Below are positions 30,145 through 37,791 of a stretch of DNA of 37,791 bases, piece after piece. Location of the stretch: the NCBI RefSeq assembly GCF_000513715.1, contig NZ_AQOD01000051.1, forward strand, positions 35 through 37,825, read 5' to 3'. The notes beneath the pieces are model-generated. The model saw only the letters and a program-made list of their open reading frames with translations. It did no database searches and had not been told where the DNA came from. A program made the translations under genes and the position numbers. Within the stretch, counting starts at the first letter, position 1; every line of letters starts with the position of its first letter. This stretch comes from Salinivibrio socompensis S35 (GTDB lineage: Bacteria > Pseudomonadota > Gammaproteobacteria > Enterobacterales > Vibrionaceae).

Positions 30145-33100
30145 TTAAAGCGCAGCGATTGCGTTTTTTATCCGCTTATCAGACACCGGGTACGGGGTAC
30201 CAAGTTGCTGAGCAAAGTAACTCACGCGTAGCTCTTCAATCATCCAACCAATGGCTTTCACTTCATCAGGAATCAGCCTTCCTTTTGGCAGCTTGTTATA
30301 CAGCGCTTTATAGTCGTTCATGACCGACTCTATCTTGAGCATATGGTTACGATCGCGCGTTGGATCGATCGGCAGTTTTTCTAGCCGACGCTCAATTGCC
30401 TTCATATACCGCAAAATATCCGGTAGCCGCTCCCAGCCACAATCGGTGGCAAAGCCTTTGTATATCAAGCCTTCCAATTGCGCTTTAATATCAGACATGG
30501 CAAACGCCATCGACAAATCCACTTTGCCTTTCAGTTTTTTATTGATGTTAAACGCATGAGTTAGGATTTGCTCAACTTGCTGAGCAATCTCGACCACCGT
30601 ATCGCCCAGCTCTGCGCGCACTTTCTCTTTTAGAGACTCAAACGCGGATTCTTCCCACGTCAGGCCACCGTACTGAGCAATCAACTTGTCGGCGCCACAG
30701 GCAATACAATCATCAATTAAGTCCAGCACGCGCCCATACGGGTTAAAATACAGGCCTAACTTCGATTTGTTTGGTAAGTGGGCATGGAGGTATTTAATCG
30801 GCGATGGCACATTGAGTAAAATCAATCGACGTTGCCCAGCCTGCATCGCTTTTTGTTGTTGATCTTCTGTTTCAAACAAACGAATCGCGACACTGTCTTT
30901 TTCATCCACCAGTGCCGGGTAAGCCTTCACTTCAAACCCATGCTTTTTCTGCTGATAACGCGATGGCAAGCTGCCAAAGTGCCATTGGGTAATCCCCTGC
31001 TGCTCGATGTCATCATCCGCCACATCCGACAACGTCGCCTGGACCTGATCTTTGAGTGACACTTTAAGCGCGTTCAGATCTTCACTTTCCACTAGGGTTC
31101 GATTTTTATCATCGACGACGCGGAACTGCATCCGCAAATGCTCGGGCAATTGGCTGAAGTTCCAGCTTTCACGCGCAATCGTCACCCCTGACATCTGCTT
31201 AAGGGCTTTTTCCATACTATCCAGCAAAGGCGCATCTAATGGCGTCACGCGCTGTAAGATTGCGTCGGCATAGTTTGGTGCTGGAACAAAGTTACGACGT
31301 AACGGCTTAGGCAAAGACTTGATCAATGCGACAATCAGCTCATGACGTAGACCGGGTACATGCCAATCAAAGCCCTCTTCAGATACCTGATTCAAAATCG
31401 GTAACGGAATATGCACCGTGACCCCATCATGATCTCGCCCGGGTTCAAACTGATAGCTGAGCTTGAGTTTGACGTTACCTTGATGCCAAAAGTTAGGGTA
31501 ATCCAACTCAGTGACATGGCTGGCATCGCCTTGCAGCAGCATGGCTTTTTCGAAATTGAGTAAGTCTGGGTCGTCTTGACGGGCTTTTTTCCACCAGCTA
31601 TCAAAATGACGACCACTGACCACGCTGTGATCGAGACGCTGGTCATAAAAATCAAACAAGGTGTCATCGTCTGCCAATATATCGCGGCGACGAGATTTAA
31701 GCTCTAGTTCTTCCACCTCCGCGAGCAGTTTTTGGTTTTGTCGGAAAAAGGCATGTTTGGTCTGCCAATCACCTTCGACCAACGCCGAGCGAATAAATAA
31801 CTCGCGACTCAGCACCGGATCAATCGGGCCATAGTTTACTTTTCGGCTAGCGACAACTGGGATCCCGTACAAGGTCACTTTCTCGCTTGCTATCACCGCC
31901 GCTTGCTTGCGTGACCAGTGCGGCTCGCTGTACGTGCGCTTAATCAGGTGCTCCGCCAATGGCTCCACCCATTCCGGTTGGATCCGCGCCGCAATTCGCC
32001 CCCATAACTTGGAGGTTTCCACCAGCTCGGCCACCATCACCCATTTAGGCTGTTTTTTGAATAAGCCCGAGCCAGGGAAAATATGGAAACGTGCATTACG
32101 CGCCCCCTGGTAATCGTTCTTTTCTTGGTCTTTTAAACCAATATGGCTCAACATGCCGGCTAATAAAGCCATATGCACCGCCTGATAACTGGCCGGCTCT
32201 TGGTTAAGTAGGCTGTTTTGCTCTTTCATCACCTGGGTGATTTGGTAGTGCACATCTTGCCACTCCCGTACCCGCAGATAATTGAGATAGTCTTTTTTAC
32301 ACTGTTTGCGGAACTGGTTATTCGACAGCAACTGTTGCTGCTCTTTAACGTAGTCCCACAGATTCACATACGCCAAAAAGTCGGACTCTTTATCCGCAAA
32401 CCGGCGGTGCTGCTCATCGGCTTGTTGTTGCTTGTCCGCCGGGCGCTCGCGCGGATCTTGAATCGCTAACGCGGCAGCAATCACCATCACTTCCTTGAGT
32501 GCGCCCTGTTTAGGCGCTTCAATCACCATGCGCGCTAACCGCGGATCAATTGGAAGCTTAGCAAGGGTTTTACCCACGCCTGTCAGCTTACGTTTCGTGG
32601 CCGCTTGGTCAGGTTTAATCGCGCCCAACTCTTCGAGCAAACGCACGCCATCTTTTATGTGACGTCTATCGGGCGGCTGAACAAACGGAAAGGCTTGGAT
32701 ATCACCAAGGCCAAGCGCCGTCATTTGCAAAATCACCGACGCCAGATTGGTACGAAGAATTTCCGGATCGGTAAACTCAGGACGACCTAAAAAATCGTCT
32801 TCGCTATAAAGACGAATACAAATCCCTTCTGAAACACGTCCGCAACGGCCCTTACGCTGATTGGCACTGGCTTGCGAAATTGGCTCAATCGGCAGTCGCT
32901 GTACCTTGGTGCGGTAGCTATAGCGTGAAATGCGCGCCGTACCCGGATCAATCACATATTTTATCCCCGGGACCGTCAACGAGGTTTCTGCGACGTTGGT
33001 GGCCAGCACAATCCTTCGCCCAGAATGAGATTGAAAAACACGGTTTTGTTCGTTGGCAGAAAGCCGAGCATAGAGTGGTAAGATCTCGGTATCCCGTAAC

Positions 33101-34038
33101 TGGCGACGCTGTAAGTGATCGGCCGTGTCACGAATTTCTCGCTCACCATTCATAAAGATCAGAATGTCGCCTGGCCCTTCGGTGCAAAGCTCATCGACGG
33201 CCTCGCTGATTGCTTCAAGCTGATCGCGGTCGCTTTCATCGTCTTCAACCAAGGGGCGGTAACGCACGTCAACCGGATAGGTACGGCCCGACACCTCAAT
33301 CATGGGTGCATTGTTGAAATGCTTAGAGAAACGTTCTGGGTCGATGGTTGCCGAGGTGATGATGACTTTTAAGTCGGGACGCTTTGGTAGCAACTCACGT
33401 AAATAGCCGAGAATAAAGTCGATATTGAGGCTGCGTTCGTGTGCCTCGTCGATGATAATGCAGTCATACTGGTTGAGATAACGGTCATGCTGGATTTCCG
33501 CCAACAAGATCCCGTCAGTCATCAGTTTCACTTGCGTGGCATCTGATACTTTGTCGTTAAAACGTACTTTATAGCCGATGCTACGGCCAAGCTCGACATC
33601 AAGCTCATCAGCAATGCGATCAGCAACGGAGCGCGCTGCCAAACGACGCGGTTGTGTATGACCAATGGTGCCTGCCACACCCAGCCCCAGCTCCAAACAG
33701 ATCTTGGGTAGCTGAGTGGTCTTTCCCGACCCCGTTTCACCGGCAATAATCACTACCTGATTGTTGGCAATCGCCTCGGCAATGTCGTCTTTTTTCTGAC
33801 TGACCGGCAATGCCTCTGGGTAGCTAATCGTTGGCGTGCTCGTCTGTCGAGATAAAACGCGCTGCATGCTGTGCGCCATGTCCGCGGCGATTTGATCGTA
33901 AACGGCTTGTTTGGCGTCGTTTTTATTGATTTTTTGTGCGCCGTGAATGCGCTTTTTAAAACGAAAACGGTCTTGCAGCATACAATCGTTTAACGCTGCA
34001 AATAGCGTGTCTGGCGTGTTGTGATGACGTGAACTCAA
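30145..34038 (-). CDS. hrpA: ATP-dependent RNA helicase HrpA (DEAH box)
   Basis: HrpA is a DEAH-box RNA helicase involved in mRNA processing and ribosome rescue. The 1297-residue product is close to E. coli HrpA over its whole length: Walker A GETGSGKTTQ (about 95), DEAH (about 198), SATIDPERF, QRKGRCGR, and the long C-terminal part with YFNPYGRVLDLIDDCIACG and WMIEELRVSYFAQQLGTPYPVSDKRI. The start is a TTG at 34038 with AGGA 6 bases upstream; no better start is near. This large gene contains no frameshift. Confidence 0.96.
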   Translation of the reverse strand: MSSRHHNTPDTLFAALNDCMLQDRFRFKKRIHGAQKINKNDAKQAVYDQIAADMAHSMQRVLSRQTSTPTISYPEALPVSQKKDDIAEAIANNQVVIIAGETGSGKTTQLPKICLELGLGVAGTIGHTQPRRLAARSVADRIADELDVELGRSIGYKVRFNDKVSDATQVKLMTDGILLAEIQHDRYLNQYDCIIIDEAHERSLNIDFILGYLRELLPKRPDLKVIITSATIDPERFSKHFNNAPMIEVSGRTYPVDVRYRPLVEDDESDRDQLEAISEAVDELCTEGPGDILIFMNGEREIRDTADHLQRRQLRDTEILPLYARLSANEQNRVFQSHSGRRIVLATNVAETSLTVPGIKYVIDPGTARISRYSYRTKVQRLPIEPISQASANQRKGRCGRVSEGICIRLYSEDDFLGRPEFTDPEILRTNLASVILQMTALGLGDIQAFPFVQPPDRRHIKDGVRLLEELGAIKPDQAATKRKLTGVGKTLAKLPIDPRLARMVIEAPKQGALKEVMVIAAALAIQDPRERPADKQQQADEQHRRFADKESDFLAYVNLWDYVKEQQQLLSNNQFRKQCKKDYLNYLRVREWQDVHYQITQVMKEQNSLLNQEPASYQAVHMALLAGMLSHIGLKDQEKNDYQGARNARFHIFPGSGLFKKQPKWVMVAELVETSKLWGRIAARIQPEWVEPLAEHLIKRTYSEPHWSRKQAAVIASEKVTLYGIPVVASRKVNYGPIDPVLSRELFIRSALVEGDWQTKHAFFRQNQKLLAEVEELELKSRRRDILADDDTLFDFYDQRLDHSVVSGRHFDSWWKKARQDDPDLLNFEKAMLLQGDASHVTELDYPNFWHQGNVKLKLSYQFEPGRDHDGVTVHIPLPILNQVSEEGFDWHVPGLRHELIVALIKSLPKPLRRNFVPAPNYADAILQRVTPLDAPLLDSMEKALKQMSGVTIARESWNFSQLPEHLRMQFRVVDDKNRTLVESEDLNALKVSLKDQVQATLSDVADDDIEQQGITQWHFGSLPSRYQQKKHGFEVKAYPALVDEKDSVAIRLFETEDQQQKAMQAGQRRLILLNVPSPIKYLHAHLPNKSKLGLYFNPYGRVLDLIDDCIACGADKLIAQYGGLTWEESAFESLKEKVRAELGDTVVEIAQQVEQILTHAFNINKKLKGKVDLSMAFAMSDIKAQLEGLIYKGFATDCGWERLPDILRYMKAIERRLEKLPIDPTRDRNHMLKIESVMNDYKALYNKLPKGRLIPDEVKAIGWMIEELRVSYFAQQLGTPYPVSDKRIKNAIAAL

Positions 34039-34209
34039 GGCGATTCCTGCTTACTGCTTAATCTTTTAAGGCGTTTATCAGTGTCACAGCCGATAAATAA
34101 GGTTGATTGGTGTCGCATCCTATCACAAAGTAAAAAGAATCAAACCTGCATAGGATTCACGCCGTATTCTATGACAGACCTAAATGACTTCGCAGTAGGG
34201 AGAAGCGCC

Positions 34210-34677
34210 ATGCTTAAACAGCTATTTAGTAAATTAGAATCTGCCTTTGCGGCCGATCTAGGACAACAGGGTGATCAAGCAGGCTTATCACGGCACCAAG
34301 CGATGGCCGGCCTACTCAGTGAAGTAGCCATGGCGGATCATAATATCGATGAACGAGAGAAAGCCACCAAGAAAGCACGGATCTGCCAACTGTTATCGCT
34401 TGAGGCCGCGCAAGCCGAATCGTTACTTGAGCAAGCGCGACAGCACAGTGAGCATGCAACGTCACTCTATGAATATACTGACAAATTACGCGATCTCGAC
34501 CCGCAAACACGGATTTTGCTTATCGAAGCCATGTGGTCGGTGGCTTACGCAGACGACAACATCGATCCCTTAGAAGAAGCCGTGATCCGCAAAACTGCCG
34601 AGCTACTTTATGTCGATCATGCCGACTTTATTCGCGCCAAATTAACGGTTATCGACAACGATGAGCGTGACGAGTAA
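34210..34677 (+). CDS. TerB-like (tellurite-resistance TerB fold) protein
   Basis: A 155-residue acidic soluble protein of the TerB-like family. Two repeats of the calcium-like acidic pattern are visible, AMADHNIDEREK and AYADDNIDPLEE, typical of TerB-like folds. The function is unknown; isolated TerB-like proteins need not confer tellurite resistance. ATG 34210 follows GGAG by 7 bases; a longer frame from 34081 has no ribosome site. It converges on btuD and is divergent from hrpA. Confidence 0.8.
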   Translation: MLKQLFSKLESAFAADLGQQGDQAGLSRHQAMAGLLSEVAMADHNIDEREKATKKARICQLLSLEAAQAESLLEQARQHSEHATSLYEYTDKLRDLDPQTRILLIEAMWSVAYADDNIDPLEEAVIRKTAELLYVDHADFIRAKLTVIDNDERDE

Positions 34678-34687
34678 CGCATGACGA

Positions 34688-35476
34688 TTAAGTCGATCGC
34701 GCACGCATAATCACAGGGCCGTTTACCGTTGAGATTTGCTCAAGCGGAGTCGCAAACACCTCTGAAAGTTGGCGATCGGTTAACACCTGGTCAGGGCGCC
34801 CAGTAGCCACAAGGCGCCCTTGGTTAAGCAATAACACCTTATCGGCATGTACCAATGTCCGGTTGAGATCGTGATTAGCCATGATAATCGCAATGCCATA
34901 GGCGGCTGCCATTGTACCAATTTCTTGATAAATCACTTCTTGTTGTGCCACATCCAGCCCGGTCGCCGGTTCATCCAGTAATAGCAGACACGCGTGAGGG
35001 TTAAGTGACGGCAACACTTGTAATAAGGCACCGGCGAGACGAACACGTTGCCACTCTCCTCCAGACAAGCTATCAATGCGCCGATGAAGTTTATCGGAAA
35101 CAGCTAAACGCGAGGCGATATGATTCACCGCCTCATCACGCACGCTGCCGGCTGGTAACTGCAAGCTTTGCCCTTGTAAGCTATCAAGCACGAGATTGAG
35201 GTATTCAAATACCGCCATGACGAACGCGGGACGTTGATGCTGCATCAGGTAGCCGCGCCACTGCGCCAACGTTTGGCGAGTTTGACCGCCGAGACGTTGG
35301 CCATTGATCGCAACGTGGCCAGCCTCTGGTATCTCTAGTCCCGAAAGAAGCCGTAACAAAGTGCTTTTGCCACTGCCATTCGGCCCAATCAAATGTACCA
35401 CTTGCCCGGCGTCGACGGACAGCGAAAGGGGTAAAAGCCGCGGCGGCAAACTGATATCTTGCGCATGAACCACCAT
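34688..35476 (-). CDS. btuD: Vitamin B12 ABC transporter ATPase BtuD
   Basis: The ATPase of the BtuCD B12 importer. The 262-residue product has Walker A IGPNGSGKSTLLRLL (about 35), the signature LSGGEWQRVRLAGAL, Walker B CLLLLDEPATGLD and an H-loop ANHDLNRTL. The initiator ATG at 35476 overlaps the btuC stop (TAATG), so the two are coupled; an in-frame ATG at 35500 is within btuC. Assignment to B12 (rather than iron-siderophore) rests on similarity to BtuD and the BtuC partner. Confidence 0.85.
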   Translation of the reverse strand: MVVHAQDISLPPRLLPLSLSVDAGQVVHLIGPNGSGKSTLLRLLSGLEIPEAGHVAINGQRLGGQTRQTLAQWRGYLMQHQRPAFVMAVFEYLNLVLDSLQGQSLQLPAGSVRDEAVNHIASRLAVSDKLHRRIDSLSGGEWQRVRLAGALLQVLPSLNPHACLLLLDEPATGLDVAQQEVIYQEIGTMAAAYGIAIIMANHDLNRTLVHADKVLLLNQGRLVATGRPDQVLTDRQLSEVFATPLEQISTVNGPVIMRARST

Positions 35477-36459
35477 TATCCGGCCCTCACTAACATCCAA
35501 ATAAATAAAGGCGCGCCAATCACACTGGTCACCACGCCAACAGGCAACTCCGCAGAAGGAATAATAAGCCGTCCGAGAGTATCCGCACAGACGAGCAATA
35601 ATGCACCGGCAAGCGCCGACATTGGCAACAAATAGCGGTTACGGCTGCCTAACCATAAGCGCAAATAATGCGGCACAATCAGCCCAATAAAGCCAATCAC
35701 GCCCGCCGCCGCGACCGACACCCCAACCAGTATGCTCACGAGCACAATCAATTGCCAACGCAGCCGATGGGTATCAAGTCCGAGTTGCTGCGCTTGTTGG
35801 TCGCCAAGCATCAGCTGATCGAGTTTTTGCCCGTAGCGCCATAATAGCGCAATACAAGGTAACGTTATCGACAATATCGCAACATGCTCTAAACGCATCC
35901 CCGATAGCGTTCCCATTAACCAAACCATTAATTGGCGTAAGTTAAAGTCGGTACTGAAATAAAATGCCAGTGTTACCCCTGCTCCGGCTAAGATACTGAG
36001 TGCGACCCCCACCAATAGAATACGAGACGTAGCTAAAGCCCGGCGCGCCAAGATCACTAATATCAAGGTAAAGATACTGGCGCCCAGCATCGCAGCAACC
36101 GCCATATGCGAGCTCGACGCCCACGCAGGTGCAAGCAGCAGTAATAAGACCACCGCAATGCTCGCGCCACCGGAAATGCCAAGCACACCCGGCTCAGCCA
36201 AAGGATTACCCAGTAAGACCTGTAAACTCGCCCCCGCCATCGCCAGCGACGCTCCAATCAGTAAAGCCGCTAACACCCGAGGTAAGCGAAGCTGGATCAG
36301 CAGTTGCTGCTCTAATGGCGAGCCAGGTGACAATGGATTAATCCATAGCTCCCCCACGCTCAGCGCCGCGCCACTGGCTAACAACAAAAGACAGGAAAAA
36401 AGACATAACGCGCGCCGCCAACGAGTTTGTTGGCGGGCGGTGAGTGATGACACTTGCAT
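35476..36459 (-). CDS. btuC: Vitamin B12 ABC transporter permease BtuC
   Basis: The membrane subunit of the B12 importer, 327 residues and about ten helices. Typical FecCD-family motifs: [45 protein letters not shown] (core [12 protein letters not shown] and [11 protein letters not shown]), [24 protein letters not shown] and [20 protein letters not shown]. The spacing and [10 protein letters not shown] form fit BtuC better than siderophore permeases. No cobalamin riboswitch is seen upstream and btuF is not present in the window. The ATG at 36459 has only a weak ribosome site. Confidence 0.85.
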   Translation of the reverse strand: MQVSSLTARQQTRWRRALCLFSCLLLLASGAALSVGELWINPLSPGSPLEQQLLIQLRLPRVLAALLIGASLAMAGASLQVLLGNPLAEPGVLGISGGASIAVVLLLLLAPAWASSSHMAVAAMLGASIFTLILVILARRALATSRILLVGVALSILAGAGVTLAFYFSTDFNLRQLMVWLMGTLSGMRLEHVAILSITLPCIALLWRYGQKLDQLMLGDQQAQQLGLDTHRLRWQLIVLVSILVGVSVAAAGVIGFIGLIVPHYLRLWLGSRNRYLLPMSALAGALLLVCADTLGRLIIPSAELPVGVVTSVIGAPLFIWMLVRAG

Positions 36460-36559
36460 GGGTCGTTCATCATCTATTCAGCACATAGTGCGATGCACTT
36501 TACCGATTGAGTCACCGGTTGAAAAGCGCTAACGCCCAGCATGTCGCGAGAGTACGGTA

Positions 36560-37589
36560 TTACGCTGGCGTCGTATTCACATACAAGGGTTGGTCGGTAT
36601 CAGGACGAAAAGGGGTCGCTAATAGCCCGGCCCGATGCCCAACCGGCACCTTGGCATTGGGGAAGATAACGACTTCACCGTCTTGCTCGGCATGAATTTG
36701 TTCCCCTTCATCCGTGGCTAAGCACTCGCCTTGTTGAAACGGGGTAAAGTTTTTCGCCGATGATGGGAACGACAACGCAAACTGCTCGGTGTGCTTGGTT
36801 AAGGTGCGCGTCACCCGATAAAAACGCATAGGTGCGAGTGCAGAAGCAACGTCGTCGCGGTAAGGAGGGTGCGTAATGTCTGATTAAGTGGCGCATATTC
36901 GCGCATATCATTTTCATACAATGGTGCAACGCGTCCCATTTCCAACGTCGCGGCCAAAGCATCATGGTGTTGGCGCTGTACCAGCTGAAGGTCGGTGATG
37001 GGGATTGTGACAAAACGGTCGCATCCATGTTGGCATCATTGAGCAAAGCGGCCAGTGGGCGTACATCCGTCGCTTTAGGTGTTGTGGGGATCACGCCAAA
37101 CATATAGTGATGCGAGTCACGAATAGCACTGTGTAAATCTAAATGCCAACGCTGCATCGACGCGGGCTGCGCGGGCAAAAACGTACTCACCGCTTGCTGA
37201 AGCTGATTGGCCAGATAGTGCTCTTCGTTTTTTTCTGGATTCCACCCGCCAAAGAGACGGTTCAAGTTATCTTCAAGAAAACGGGTATGGGCTTTAATGG
37301 CTTCCGCGTGACCAATAATGAGCAGTAACGGCACGGTCGGCGTAAATGCACCACTGAGAATATCAGCCAGTAGCCCATCAATTAATTCAATCGGCGCGGT
37401 TTCGTCGCCATGGATCCCCGAAGATAAGACCACGCAACGCGAAACCGTGGGGTTGTCAGGTTGGATGCGAACCACACCGGGCATGTGGTGTGTGAAGGTC
37501 AGAGACGACTGATGCCATTGGTCGGCTTGAAACGCGTGAGGCGCGGTAAGAGCCGCATCAATAAAGTCGCCTGGGCGTGCTGTCAGCAT
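36560..37589 (-). CDS. astE: Succinylglutamate desuccinylase AstE (two frameshifts)
   Basis: AstE is the last enzyme of the arginine succinyltransferase pathway, releasing glutamate and succinate. Zinc-site motifs are SGIHGDETAP (about 57) and WHLDLHSAIR (about 150). Two single-base losses break the gene: adding one C at about 36972 turns SANTMML into SAQHHDALAATLEMGR, which contains the catalytic glutamate, and adding one C at about 36860 leads into RDDVASALAP MRFYRVTRTL and then FPNAKVPVGHRAGLL. Its total of about 343 residues is a little longer than E. coli AstE (322). It is isolated here from the other ast genes. Confidence 0.9.
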
Positions 37590-37687
37590 AATGCTTCCTT
37601 TTATTACAACTAGACAACAAAACGTTACAACGAGATAACTAATAAACCCAGTGTTTTATCCTGACAATGTGATCATGTATAGACAAA

Positions 37688-37720
37688 TTAAAAAGCCGTG
37701 AACCAAAGGCCCACGGCTTT
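37688..37720 (-). terminator. Intrinsic terminator at the end of the upstream minus-strand gene
   Basis: On the minus strand AAAGCCGTG, an 11-base loop, CACGGCTTT, then TTAATTTG. It follows the stop of the partial gene at 37760 by about 40 bases and precedes astE. Confidence 0.88.
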
Positions 37721-37724
37721 CTAT

Positions 37725-37742
37725 GGTGGTGCTGTCACCACC
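37725..37742. other. Second short hairpin beside the terminator
   Basis: GGTGGTG, loop CTGT, CACCACC: a 7-bp GC-rich stem immediately 3' of the partial gene on the minus strand, just before the terminator. It may help terminate or protect the transcript end. Confidence 0.5.
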
Positions 37743-37759
37743 AACAAGCTGATGCTGAA

Positions 37760-37791
37760 TTACTTTTCAATCTCAACATTTTCAACTCGTG
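37760..37791 (-). CDS. C-terminal end of an unidentified gene (partial)
   Basis: Only the last nine codons lie in the window, reading RVENVEIEK and a TAA stop at 37760-37762 on the minus strand. The downstream hairpins support a real gene end. Too little is present to name it. Confidence 0.55.
   Translation of the reverse strand, partial: RVENVEIEK

Noticed and set aside
36460-36560. Cobalamin riboswitch upstream of btuC
   Set aside because: The gap is only about 100 bp and lacks the B12-box pattern; no suitable structure is visible.

Overview
The window looks like the replication-terminus region of a gammaproteobacterial chromosome, most likely Vibrionaceae or a close relative. Evidence: a DUF3634 protein ending near an NVFP motif, a near-E. 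coli Fnr and HrpA, MatP with matS sites, and a cco-fnr-uspE-ttcA-pot gene order that I recall from Vibrio cholerae chromosome I. Genus is not determined. I see no tRNA, rRNA, CRISPR array, insertion sequence or prophage.

Region 1-5.7 kb is the most notable part. It holds a lonP-like protease gene (cut by the window start), matP, a small DUF3634 gene, a full 28-bp dif site at 2085-2112, and a FIST-domain / hybrid histidine kinase operon. Three perfect matS sites (746, 1329, 2969) flank dif, and one lies inside matP itself. Genes next to dif point toward it from both sides (matP and DUF3634 from the left, kinase and FIST from the right), as expected where replication forks converge. No Xer-integrated element is present at dif.

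Region 5.7-17.2 kb is a microaerobic respiration block: ccoNOQP (cbb3 oxidase), fixH, ccoI and ccoS (assembly and copper supply), a DsbD_2/TauE-like membrane protein, then fnr (oxygen sensor), uspE and ttcA. Two small unknown genes precede it. Region 17.2-21.9 kb carries a DUF2987 secreted protein, a multi-pass membrane protein, and potABC for spermidine/putrescine import. The expected potD is reduced to a signal-peptide stub that stops against cobB, which looks like a deletion or rearrangement junction.

Region 21.9-29.2 kb holds cobB (sirtuin), a DUF3581 protein, and a lactate module: a divergent LysR regulator, lldP permease and FAD D-lactate dehydrogenase dld. A secreted ATP-dependent DNA ligase follows. 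Region 29.3-37.8 kb holds a YkuD-type L,D-transpeptidase-like protein, hrpA, a TerB-like gene, btuD and btuC (vitamin B12 import), astE, and the last codons of an unidentified gene.

About a dozen genes are broken by single-base indels, nearly all of which read as one missing base in a short homopolymer (lonP, the histidine kinase, ccoN, ttcA, the DUF2987 gene, potB, lldP, the ligase twice, the L,D-transpeptidase, astE twice). The alternate frame restores the conserved protein each time. I read this as consensus or sequencing error rather than gene decay, and have annotated these as single genes across the shift. I did not find a clearly new system; the dif/matS/matP cluster, the FIST operator array and the potD junction are the best leads.
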